From: Myxocyprinus asiaticus
Lineage: Eukaryota; Chordata; Actinopteri; Cypriniformes; Catostomidae
Assembly (NCBI RefSeq): GCF_019703515.2
Contig: NC_059393.1
Span: 16,364,501-16,428,500 of the forward strand
DNA length: 64,000 bases
Reading direction: 5' to 3'
The stretch's first letter is position 1, and each line of letters starts with the position of its first letter. The position numbers and the translations under genes are program-made. The notes below the pieces were generated by a model. The model saw only the letters and a list, made by a program, of their open reading frames with translations. It made no database searches and was not told the origin of the DNA. Shown piece after piece: positions 22,101-35,500 of this stretch.

Positions 22101-25100
22101 AATCATAACGCAGCCTTTGAGGGTATTTTCCTGGAATGTTTAGCGTCTGTCTGATGCGTGCCGTATAATTTGGTAGAAATGGGAAGTGACATTGGAGAAA
22201 GAGAAACGAAGAAGAATGTGTAATTTAGTGTATGGGCAAACAATTTTCTCCTCATCTACACGACACAGTTTGTGATGATAGAGACTAAATCCATTGTTCT
22301 AAAAAGATAGTTTTGCCTTTGCGATGCTCCACCACTACTAAATCTCCAGCGCCATGGCCTAAGAAATTGAGTTATGAGTTTGCAGTTTGTATGTGATGAG
22401 ATAAAAAAGAGTGCAAAATGGCACATCTTTCGGTTGCGTTGTGTTCGCTGGTTGCGTGCAAAATCATACAGCGCAGTCCGAATTACGAACAAATGACTCT
22501 TATGACCCAGTTCTTGTAATGAATCAAATGACACATCAACTGACAAGTTATTGGTTTAAAAGAATCGGATGAATACTTCACTGAATGAACTCACTGAATC
22601 AGTCAGAGTAATAAATAATGTGACTAATTACTAATAAAAAAGTGACTCATTCAGTACTGAACCGCAATAATATTCATGTTTTGTTTACATTAAAGTTTGT
22701 GAAACTTAAAGGAATGTTCCCGGTTCAAAAGTTAAGCTCAATTGACAGCATTTCAAGCATAAAGTTGATTACCACAAAAAAAAATTTTTCAACTTGTCCC
22801 TTTTTCTCTTAAAAAAAGCACAAATCTGAGTTACAGTGAGGCAATCAATGGAAGTGAATGGGCCAATTCGTAAACGATAAAATACTGTTTTACAAGTATA
22901 ATCACAAGATGTAAACAATATGAGTGTTAAGTAAGGGATAATGTACAGTCAGCCAGTTGTTATTGCAAAAGAAACCCTGACAGGGTGATCAGGACCCCGA
23001 CGTACTATTACATGGCTGTTAACCAAATAAATACATATATGGACATAAAATATTGATTTGTGTTAAAATCATGTAATTCTGTGACAAGAAATAAATCGCT
23101 GAATAGCTTGCCACCTCTGGTTTGCGACGGAGTTCTGTTTGTGTTTATTTTGTTAAAATGAACATCTGACTGCCCATTATTCAGCCTATTACAAGACTAC
23201 TTGCCCAATAAACAAATAAATGGACATGACATGTTGATTTTGCATAATTATGCATAATTATGGGAGAAGAAATAAATAGCTGATTAAACTGCTCATTGTT
23301 TATCTTATTAAAAGACTACTTGCCAAATAATTAAATAATTAAACAAAAGCACATGAAATATTGATTTGAGTTGAAATTATTTTATTAGCTTACTTGTAGA
23401 GAACACACAGTGATCTGAGGCGCAGGAACGATGGCTCGCAAATACACGGATAAGCGGTCTGATACGTGGATGTGCAGTTGTTACTGAGCAATATCAGACT
23501 GCTAGATGGCGCCACTGACCAATCTGAATAGAGTATTCTAGAGAGTCATGCAATAACATGATTTTATTGAGGTAAAATTGCTTGCCTTTTCTGTGAAAAG
23601 TTATATCCAGTTTTACAACTTTGTTGACATGACAACGTAACGCTATAAACTTTAAATCAACCGTTAAATCAACAAACAACTTTAAGCGGGAACATTTCAA
23701 CTTTAACATCTCAAATAACACTCAAGTTTTAACATATGAATTATTGCAAGTGCTTTTGACAGGTTGAAATTATAAGCTTCACATTTCTGCCTTTAAAGCC
23801 TCCAAAAATTGGCCTCATTCACTTCCATTGCAAGTGTCTCACTTTAACCTCGATTTTTGCTTTTTTAAAGAAAAGGAGGGACGAGTCGAAATTATTTTTG
23901 TGGTAATCAGCTTCATGCCACAAATGCTGTCAATTTAGCTTAACATGTATTGAACTAGGAATACTCCTTTAAATCAGTCATTGCACTTGTTCATGTGACA
24001 ACGTGTCAGTAAAAAGACACTTTTGCATTTAATAAAAATAACTTTAAACATTAAAAAAAAACACTTTAAACATTTAAATATGTTACCAATATTACTGTAA
24101 AAATTTTGAAATATACTGTATACAAGGGGCTTCCCCACTGCAAAAGCAAAATTATGCAGGAAACCCTGACAGTACCAATTCATTTATCTCTTCTCTTTGT
24201 TTCCTAGACACTACATCGAAAAAGGCTTTCATCACAGAGGTACATTCCTTTAGCATATATCAAGTATATCTACAAAGCCTCTACAAAATATCTACAAAAT
24301 GACTGCAAGAGAACCTGTTGAAACATTGTTCATGCAGGGATTGCAGTTGTGCTTGGTCTTTTAGTATGAATGAAGAGCATGAGGCCAATGTGATTTCTTC
24401 TAGATGCCAGGAAGCTCTTCAGGCCAGCCAGCGCACGGGAAGAAGATCGGACACAGAGGGGTGGACGCATCTGGAGAGACCACTTACAAGAAGGTGCAGT
24501 ATCCATGATTCAGTCTTGGGGTTTAAAGAATTGATATCAGATCAAAATTAATCAGAAAACGAGTGTTTTTGCCCAGCTGTAAACTATTGAAACTATTGAA
24601 GAATAAATTGGTTATTGGTAAATGTGCTTATGTGTAATGGTGGTCTGATGACTGTTCATGATAATTCGGGTGACTGTATCTGTCTGTCTTCTCTTGTAGA
24701 CCACATCGTCAGCGCTCAAGGGGGCCATTCAGCTTGGCATTGGCTACACAGTTGGGAACTTGAGTTCCAAGCCTGAACGGGACGTGCTTATGCAGGATTT
24801 TTATGTGGTGGAGAGCATCTTTTTCCCCAGGTTAGTGCTCGGTCTGAGGAACAAACAACTGTGGTTGAGGGTGGATGTGATATTTCACATGCAATTAAAT
24901 ATCTTCTCTTTGTATGTCCAGTGAAGGGAGCAACCTGACGCCAGCCCATCATTACCCAGACTTCCGTTTCAAAACGTATGCTCCCGTGGCCTTTCGTTAC
25001 TTCAGAGAGCTCTTCGGGATACGGCCAGATGACTATTTGGTGAGAATTATAAGCTGGGTATTCATATAAGCAAAATCTGAAAATGTTGTCACTCAACTAG

Positions 25101-28100
25101 TATATACCTGAAATATTTGACATTTGTATATGTCTATGTGAATTTGTGTGCACCTGTAGTATTCGCTCTGTAATGAACCACTGATCGAGTTGTCCAATCC
25201 CGGAGCCAGTGGCTCGGTCTTCTACGTCACCAAGGACGATGAGTTTATCATCAAGACAGTAATGCACAAGGAGGCTGAGTTTTTGCAAAAGCTTCTGCCT
25301 GGATATTACATGGTGAGTTGCTGTACTTTGGCTGATGAATTTCAAACTAGTGGTTCACCGATACGAGTTTTCAATGACAGATTTCAGACTGAACTCACTG
25401 TGAATTTAGTGACGGTTAAAAGTTCTGTTGCTGAAATTGGGTGAAATGTCCACAGGGTGGCGCCAAAAGTGAGTTTTTTTTGTTGTAATTTATGTAATAC
25501 AGTCAACAGGAATGCATATTTTAGTAACCCAACATTCTAACTCTAATGCACATGCTTTAGCTTCTGTTGTTATTCTGTTACTATTTGTGGAAACCCAACT
25601 CTAAATCAACTGTCTGGTTAAACAATAACACTACTGATTACCCAATAGGCTATTCTGAACAAATTTCTCCCCCGAGGCGCTGTGTTTTATTAAGCTGCAT
25701 AACAAAATAACAAGTAATTAGCATTCAAATCATGTTCATTTTGTCTTCCTTTCTCCATTGAGCCATTTTATTTGAAAATAACTGGACAAAAGGAGTTCGA
25801 TTTCCAAAAGAACTCTGTGTTATTTGGGTAGGTGTAGCGTAAATGGGTTCTCAGTGTCAGCAGACTTTGACTAGTTACTGGCTTGGTTTGTTCCATCCAT
25901 TCAGCTGTAGCAAATGAGCCTGTGAATGGTGACGAATCAGTCGTTGTTCTGCAAAATCAACAAACAATGCTGACTTTGGCCTGTTCATGGCCTACAGAGT
26001 ATTTTCAGTCTTTAACTCTTTCTAGCTCTCTTTCTATTCCTCCTCGATGTCTTGGTCACTTTGTCAGCCTTCACATCTTAAAGAGGGTCTGTAGGTACAA
26101 GTTGACGTGACCTGTTGAGATCTGCCTCCCTGTTTTGTTTGTTAGTAGTGTGTTTTAATGGATAAAGACTCCAAACTAATTGGAATCAGGTGGCACAGGT
26201 TTTTTACTGCCATCTGGAAGATTATGTTATATGGTTGGCTAACTAAATCCCATTAACTTGAGCAAGTGTGTTTTTGTTAGAATGTTTTTTTGTTTGTTTG
26301 TTTGTTTGTAGCTTGAAATGCAATAAAAAATCATTTAGGGTCCTGGTTTCAAACAGACTTTTCAGAGATACAATACCATCATTATCTTCTACTTAAATGT
26401 AATGCTTAAATGCCTTTTACTGAACTAGTATTAATATATAGATGTAGTCTAACATTGCCATCTACAAAAGTGTGGTTTGCATGCCATATAAAAGCTAAAA
26501 GGATTTTGTAAGTTCAAACAGACTTGCAATATTGACAGATCATTTGGAACGACATAAGAGTTAAGTAAATGATGACAACATTTTCCCTTCTATGCCTTTT
26601 TAACCCTTCCTTGGCTGTTTAATATAGCTCGACACATTGGCTGTTTGTGGTCAATTGTGACCGGAAACGGTACAGGTGTAATTATTCATTTATATATGCA
26701 AATTAACAAATTATGGTAAAGGGATAGTTCACCCAAAACTGAAAATTCTCTCATCATTTAATCACCCTCACGCCATCCCAGATGTGTATGACTTTCTTTC
26801 TTCTGCAGAACACAAACAGCGATTATTCGTAGAATATCTCAGCTCTGTAGGTCCATACAATGCAAGTGAATGGGATCCAAAACCTTGAAACCCCAATAAG
26901 CATATAAAGGCAGCATAAAAGTAATCCATAAGACTCCAGTGGTTAAATCCATGTCTTCAGAAGCGATATGATAGGTGTAGTTGAGAACCAGATCAATATT
27001 TAAGTTCATTTTTACTATAACGCTCTACCTTTGACAAGCGCCAAGCAGAAGGTGGCGATATGCACTATGAATGTGAATCACCAAAAAACAAAAGAAGAAG
27101 AATGTGGAAGTGAAAGTGGAGATTTATAGTAAAAAAAAAAATTGATTTGATTAAATATTGATCTGTTTTTTACCCACACCTATCGTATTGTTTCTGAAGA
27201 CATGGATTAAACCACTGGAGTCTTATGGATTACTTTGATGCTGCCTTTATGTCCTTTTTGGAGCTTCAAAGTTCTTGCCACCATTCACTTGCATTGTATG
27301 GACCAACAGATTATAGATATTCTTCTGAAACCCTTCGTTTGTGTTCTGCAGAAGAAAGTAAGTCATACACATCTGGGATGGTATGAGGATGAGTAAATTA
27401 TGAGAGAATTTTCATTTTTGGGTTAACTATCATTTTAACGTCACTTCAGTAAAAACTTACACTTCTATAAGTTCAAACATGAAGAAAATATGGAAGTTTA
27501 TAGTCTGACATCTTTATTTCTGTGTGTGTTTGTTCTGCATTGTGGCTGATTTATTGATTGTATTCGACAAATTAAAAAAAAAACTGCTCTGTTTAAGGGT
27601 CTCTAGCATTCATTTCCTGTGGTCGTCAGTTCTGACCGCGAACAGAAATGGTGTCGCTTTTATTTTTTATGACCAATTAGACTCATCGAATCAAGGCCAT
27701 GTCTTGTACCACTCAGATTGAGGAAACAATAAGCAATTAAGGAATAAATCCTTTATTTTCTTTTTTTTTTTTTTTTGTGTTTTTGATTTTTCTCCCCTTT
27801 TTCCCCCAATTTGGAATTCCCAATGCGTTCTAAGTCCTCATGGTGGCGTAGTGACTCGCCTCAATCCGGGTGTCAGCGGACGAATCTCAGTTGCCTCCGC
27901 ATCTGAGATGTCAGTCCACGCATCTTATCACGTGGCTTGTTGAGCGCGTTACCGTGGAGACGTAGCGCGTGTGGAGGCTTCACGCTATTCTCCGTGGCAT
28001 CCACACACAACTCACCACGTGCCCCACCGAGAGTGAGAACCACATTATAGCGACCACGTCTGCCCACCCTAGCAACCGGGCCAATTTGGTTGCTTAGGAG

Positions 28101-31100
28101 ACCTGACTGGAGTCACTCAGCACGCCCTGGATTTGAACTTGGGACTCCAGGGGTGGTAGTCAGTGTCAATACTCGCTGAGCTACCCAGGCCCCCCAATTA
28201 ATAAATATAAAGTGCTATTCTGTTAGTAATTCTTCCACAGATATCTTTCTAACCCTCCATAGATGAGTAATATTTTAATGTATGTTTTTTTTTTTTTTTT
28301 TTTTGGTTGTGCATTTGATTATACTGTGTGTTAATGTCCAACAGAACTTGAATCAGAATCCTCGCACCTTATTGCCCAAGTTCTTCGGGCTGTACTGCGT
28401 ACAATCGGGTGGGAAGAACATTCGAATGGTGGTGATGAACAATGTGCTGCCCAGGGTGGTGCATATGCACCTTAAATATGACTTGAAGGGATCAACCTAT
28501 AAAAGACGGGCCTCCAAGAAAGAGCGGGAAAAGGCAAGGCCCACTTTCAAAGACCTCGATTTCATGCAGGATATGCCAGACGGGCTCATGCTGGATACAG
28601 ACACTCACAACGCCCTGGTGAAGACACTACAGAGAGACTGTTTGGTAAGGTCTTGGACTGATGCAGGTGTGCTGTGTTTTTAGAGTGGCCTGGTAATTAA
28701 TGTGTTTTCTTGTGTAGGTACTGGAAAGCTTTAAGATTATGGATTACAGTTTGCTACTGGGAGTTCATAACATTGATCAGGCGGAGAAAGAGCAGCAGAT
28801 GGAGGGATCTCAGGGCAACAGTGATGAAAAGAGGCCACTGGCACAGAAGGCGCTCTACTCCACTGCCATGGAGTCCATTCAGGGAGCGTCTGCCTGTGGA
28901 GAAGAAATCGACACTGAAGACACGTGAGAGGATGAATTTAGTCCATACTTTGACATGTATTAAGGATACTTGCATGCATACCAGTGACAGTTACAGTAGA
29001 TTAAGAGGACACATCTCTCTAAAAGGCTAGGGTATGATTCGTTTCTGTCTTGTGTGCTTTCGAGCGCTCCAGTCTTTCAAAGAATACTATTTTGACCGCA
29101 AGCCTATACAGCCGTAGTGCACATTCGACACATGCGCACTGTGACTGCTTTGTGATACTCTTTTTTGCACCATAAATGCCAGGTGTATATGCCGATGCCA
29201 TGCAAAGACACAGAAAATGTTTAGAAAAACTGGATTGTGCATGGACTTTGTGCGAGATTTTTCATGTGGAAAACCGGAGTAAACTTTGGCCTTAAATGGA
29301 GACATACCATAGACTTCTGCTGTTGGGGTGGGGGGGTATTTTCTCATCATTTACTCACACTCATGCCATCCCAGATGTGTATGACTTTCTTTCTTCGCAA
29401 AACACAAGTTAAGATTTTTAGAAGAATATCTCAACAATGCAAGTGAATGGTGACCTGAACTTTGAAGTTCCCAAAGGTCATCATAAAGTCATCATAAAAG
29501 TAGTACAACTCCAGTGGTTAAATCCATATCTTCTGAAGCGATATGATAGGTGTGGGTCAGAAACAGATCAATATTTAAGTACTTTTTTACTGAAAATCTA
29601 CACTTTCACTTTCACTTGCACATTTAGCCACCTAATGGTTTGGACCGACCAAAGGTGAAGATTTATAGTAAAAAAGCACATAAATATTGATCTGTTTCTC
29701 ACCCACACCTATCACATTGCTTCAGAAGAGATGGATTAAACCACTAGTCACATTTATGCTGCCTTTATGTACCTTTTGGACCTTCTGAGTTCTGGTCACC
29801 ATTCACTTGTATTGTGAGGACCAACAGAGATATTCTTCTAAAAATCTTAATTTGTGTTCTGCAGAAGAAAGAAAGTTATACACATCTGGGATGGCATGAA
29901 GGTGAGTAAATAATGAGAGAATTTCCATTTTTGGGTGAACTATCCCTTTAAAGGGAGTTGTTGTCAGATTTAGCTAAGTTATTTAATTCTATCTAAGTAA
30001 ACCTGCACACATACGCAGCAACACGTTTACCTAATTGTGGACTTTCCCTTTGAAAGGCCTTTATTAAATTAATTATTAAATCACTAATTATATTTAAATT
30101 AATTGCATTAATTAATTATTTGAAATATATTTTTAAATTAAGCTAAAAATATGCTATTTATAATTCTAATTACTACAGACTGACCATAACACAAATATAA
30201 ACCCTATGCCAAAAATACAACCTTTGTAAATGAATAAAGACATTATTTAATTTCTTTGTGGACCATTTTTCTTTTGAGGATGTCTCCAAAGTTGTTGTTT
30301 TTTTTTTGTTTTTTTTGTATTCTGCAAATTTTTGGTTTATTTTTTGCTCAAGAAAAATCTTTTGAATGAATTTATTTCCATATATTTGTTGCTTTCAGGA
30401 TGGGTGGTATTCCTGCGGTCAATGGTAGAGGAGAGCGTCTGTTATTGTACATCGGAATCATCGACATCCTGCAGTCTTACAGGTGCTTGCGTCAACCTCT
30501 CCAACTCACTTACGATTTACATCATGAAATGTGTGACTTAGAAGCACTGAACTGCAATGTTTGATGTTTTTCCTTTCTTTGTAGGTTAATAAAGAAATTA
30601 GAGCACACATGGAAGGCTCTAGTCCACGATGGGGTGAGAATTTTGGATGTAATCTTGGCACTAAGATAACCTGCTTTAAGCTATGTTTTGAGACTCTGTG
30701 GTCTTTGACCTTCACCATAATTCCATCCTCTTCCTTTATTTTCACATCAACATTCGAATGAATAGTTTAGTGAGAATTACTGGTTCTGAGAGGAAATGCT
30801 TATAAAATGTGCACTAATTTTGGGTCATTTTCTCAGTGGATTTGGCATTGGGTGCTACTGCTGGTCATGAGGGAAGCACACATATGCCTACACTCTCATT
30901 TTATTGCTCTAGAAGTGCATTTCCCTCGGCTCAGCTGTGAGAAAAGAGGCTGCCCATGACAATCAGTAACGGAGGTTTTACCATTTTTGCCTCTGACGCA
31001 TCTGTCTACGCCATATTGTGAATGGTTCAAGATTAATTTGCATGCTAATTAAGTTATTTATAGATCTGGAGACTATATGTGAATCACACCAGCTGGCAGT

Positions 31101-32538
31101 GGAAGATGTATAAGTGCTGGCTGATGACACCAGGAATAATTAATGAATGTGCAAACACACTGTGAAAGTGGATGTGAGAAATATGTGAATATGATTTTTT
31201 TTCACCTTCCAGGTGTCCATATGTTAAGCGTATTATGTCAAATATTGAATGATATTTAAAATGTATTTATATGTGTGATGTAAGGCAATATTCAGGGTTT
31301 AATACAATAAAAAGATTGCATAAGCAGTAATGGACCTACAAGGTTAGTGTATGAGGCAAGACATTTCAGAGGATTTTAAAACAGAAATTCAAAGCATGTA
31401 TTTTTGTTAAAGCTCTTATATTAGTTCCTCCACACACACAAAAAAGTGTATTATTTGAGCTGTAAAGTTGTGTTAAAGGTCTATTTAATGGTAGGACTAC
31501 TGTTGTGGGTGTAAACAGTCACTTTCTGGTATCTTTGCGCATTTCATGTAAAAGTTACAGGGTTTACTGACTTTACATAGTCATGACATGAGTTGAAAGA
31601 TTGGATATAACTTTGTACAGTCAAGGTTGGTAAGTGATTTTATCACACTAGTTTAATTTTAACATTATATTCAAAGCATTGTTTTAACCTATTCTCTAAC
31701 TGTGATTTTTACTTGCTTTTACAAATGAGTCGAAATTATCATCTAATCGACAGCAGGCCACAAATGCTGTCGATAGAGCTTAACTTGTATCGTACCTTGA
31801 ACATTCCTTTAAGCTTGCATTAAAAATGTTAGAATTAAAGAGACAAAATGTTTTGAATGTACTGGAGCTATTCAGATTGTTTTGTTATAACCTCTGCGGG
31901 TTCCTATGTTAATATTTTCTCTCGTTTTCTTTCACCTTTTTTTCACTGTTCAGGACACAGTGTCTGTTCACAGACCTTCTTTCTATGCTGACAGATTCTT
32001 CAGATTCATGAGCACTACTGTATTCAGGAAGACTTCCTGTAAGTCAACTGATTCTGAGTTGATTTTATACCACTGAATCACATACTGTAGAAATGATTTC
32101 ATGTTCTACAACAGTAATTATGATGAAGTAATAAGAGACTTTAATCAAGTTACTGCACAAAGATTTCGAACTTGGTTTTTATTTTTAAGGGCATTTGTAA
32201 AACAATTATCATTTCAGCGCTGAAATCCTCTCCGTCGAAAAGGGGTCGTGGGAGTCTGTCTGTGGCCAAATACAGCGGCCCCGGGGCCGCATGGTCGGCC
32301 AGCCAGCTGTCCTTTGTGAGAGACGAGAACATCTATGACCTGAGAGGAACCCGTAGTTTCCCTACACTGGATGACGATGGTAAGATTCATAATACAATAC
32401 AAAATACAAACCTCATAAATGTAATCACATGTGAGGCATAACAATCTGTCTTAACAAGTTTATTATTTTCTTTGAAGAGTAGATGCAGCTTTTTATTTTA
32501 AATGGTATTATCTATCTGTCTATCTATCTTTCTATCTT

Positions 32539-32572
<34 letters not shown>

Positions 32573-35500
32573 AACCATCCATCTATCAACCGTCCATCCA
32601 TCCGTCCATCAACTGTCCATCCGTCCATTCATCCATCCATCCATCCCACCGTCCATCCATCCATCTATCAACTGTCCATCCTTCCGTCAATCCATCCATC
32701 CATCTATCATCCATCCATCCATCAACGTCTGTCCACCCTTCTGTCCATCCATCCATCCATCCATCATATCTTTCTATCCATCCATCCATCCATCCATCAT
32801 ATTTTTCTATCCATCATCCATCCATCGTATCTTTCCATCCATCCATCATATCTTTCTAACATACATTCATCCATCATATCTTTATATCCATCCATCATCC
32901 ATCCATCCATTATATTATTCCATCCATCCATCCATCATATCTTTCTATCCATCCATCATACCTTTATATCCATCCATCCATTATATTATTCCATCCATCC
33001 ATCCATCATATCTTTCTATCCATCCATCCATCATCAAATTATTCTATCCATCATCCATCCATCCATCATATCTATCTGTGCATCCACAGATCCATCCATC
33101 ATATTATTCTACTGTATCTTTCAGTCCGTCTGTCTATCTATCTATCTATCTATCTATCATCATATTATTCCATCCATCCATCCGAATGTTGTTTTCACAA
33201 ATAGGAAGGAAATTCAATTAATATATTTCATGATAAGTTATACAAAGTACATAGTGCATGGTTTAAAATCCATAACCATTCATACATTAACATTTCTCAA
33301 ATAAACATATTTTACTTAATATTGGTGTACATATTTGATCAAATTTCTCAGGTTTTCTAGTTATGCTGTGTTTTATAGTGTTTTATGATTGACTCTGTTC
33401 AATTGTCTATTCAAATTCTGTTCAATCATTCCATATGCAATTTTGACAAATTGTATGTTGTTTTCTTTGACTTTCCTGTTCTTCATGTTCATTTCAGGTC
33501 GGGCAGATGTGCTCCCCAGCACCCCTCCTTCATTTGAGGAGGCCACCACAGCCTCCATCGCAACCACGCTCTCCTCTACCACTTCTCTGTCTATCCCAGA
33601 ACGCTCTCCGTCAGACACGTCTGAATACCCACGCTACAGGTAACACTCTCTCTCCCTCTCCCACTATTCCAGTGTCACAGCATGAACCTGCAACTTTTAC
33701 AATACTCTCTCTGTTTTCTTTGGTTTAGGAGACACACCCAGTCTAGTCATGAAGAAGTGTAAGTAAAACAGTGGCACTATTATCCTTTATGACTTGTGAC
33801 ATCATTAGATTTTTCCCCCAATTATTTTTCCTTTAAAGGGATAGTTTACCCAAAATTAAAGTTCTGTCATATAGACCTACTCATGTTGCTGCTGAGCTGA
33901 TTTTATTACTTATGTGGAACACAACAGGCTATTTTTATTTGTATGACTCATGCACTATGTTCTTAGTCTTCTAAAGCCATACAATAACTTTGTGTGAGAA
34001 ACTGACCAAAATTTCAATCATAATTCACTAAAGTATTTGACGACAGAAGTTTCGTTTTTGGGTCAACTATCCTAAGAGAAAGTGCTACATGAATTCAAAG
34101 GCATGCAATGGCAGATGTAAGCTTTCTCAAAAGCAAGTTTAAATGGTTTATGTTTGATTAGCTTAGTCTTAAAATGTAATCAATGTAGCAGGGAAGTACT
34201 CTCTTGGGCATGTCAAATGTTAAGTGGAGTACTAAGAGATCCTTTGTTTCTTTGTAACGTTTATATGGTTTGTTTGGCCCTCTGCTGGTGTTGTTGTAGA
34301 ATGCAGGATGAGGACCAGCTGACCATCACAGTGAAGGCGGAAGTGGAGGGACGATATGACAGTGAACCCACCCTTGTGACTCCCCAGCCATCGCCAGAGA
34401 TCAGGTACGCACACAACACCCTAAAATTGACCTCGAATTTACATTTTGTTACAGCAACCAGATTTCTGGGACTGAACGTTTGTTTCTATGCATTCCATTT
34501 AAAAGGTGCCAGACGACGTGTAATGAACTGCAATTATTATTCAAAAATGCAAACTTTGTGCTTTTGCTTTGGGGAGCTTAGCTGAATCTCTTCACAATGG
34601 TGGGAAAACTCCTCCATGGCAACTGCCACAGTTGAACATAAACAGGAAGCTCTTAATTACACCGGTTACCTCATTTAATAATAGGGGCTACAATGAGTGT
34701 AAATACAATTCAGTTATGGTTTGTTAGTTTGTTTGATTCCAATTCATTTTTGTGTGAAATATGCCTTTCATTGATTCCTCAATAATTGGATTCTATTAAT
34801 ATTAAACTATTACCCAAGCACTATCAAAGCACCAAATACATCTCGAAAAACACATTCCAGTCCCGGTTCCATAAATTCAATTACATTTTTTTCTCTGCTA
34901 CATGTAGTGAAGCTCCAGAGGTGCTTCCAGAAGCCTTGTCGTGCTTCGTCCCAGCGAGCCCCAGGATAGTGGTTGAATCTGACAGTGCCAGTCTGGCCTC
35001 GGGTTGCACCAGCCGAGCCTCTGTGGACGAAGACGAAGATGTGCCAGTTACAGACATCTGCTTTGTAAGTCTTCCTATATCTTCATGTTTATTCACTTAA
35101 TGTTTTGCAGCACGTATACACTGAAAGGAAGCAATTGGGTGAATCTCAGGGAACTTGCCTGGGTCTTATTTCATGCTCCTGTATTCCTGGGACCTTTTGT
35201 TTATTTCTAAGTGCTGACAGTGTATGTATATCTGTGCATTTACTCTGAATAACAGCAATACAATAGAAACATTCTAACCGATTTGGCTGCACGAATGACA
35301 AAAACGATGGGCTGCTCCAGTGCATCCACAAATAAGGTACAGTTATACAGCAATGTCTCCGAGTACAGCCAAGAAAACAGTGAGAATTGGCGATCATTAT
35401 CATTTGTTAGACACTGAGGTCCTAATATGGATCCCTTATAAACTGGGTTGTGTGCAGAAAGAAGCTCTCCAAAGGCCTAGAGACATGCAAGTGCCACCTC

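Larger units (their letters stand above)
25440..28344 (+). other. pip5k1c: pip5k1c intron 6 with repeats
   Basis: The intron begins GTGAGT at 25313 and ends CCAACAG at 28344. It holds the 25440-25530 segment inverted relative to 10265-10400 (CCACAGGGTGGCGCCAAAAG), a (GTTT)n run near 26290, a palindromic MITE and a SINE. No additional exon is supported. Confidence 0.6.

Noticed and set aside
32483..33304. Ser/Ile/His/Pro-rich frames of 239-273 codons
   Set aside because: Pure translation of the ATCC/ATCT tetranucleotide array.
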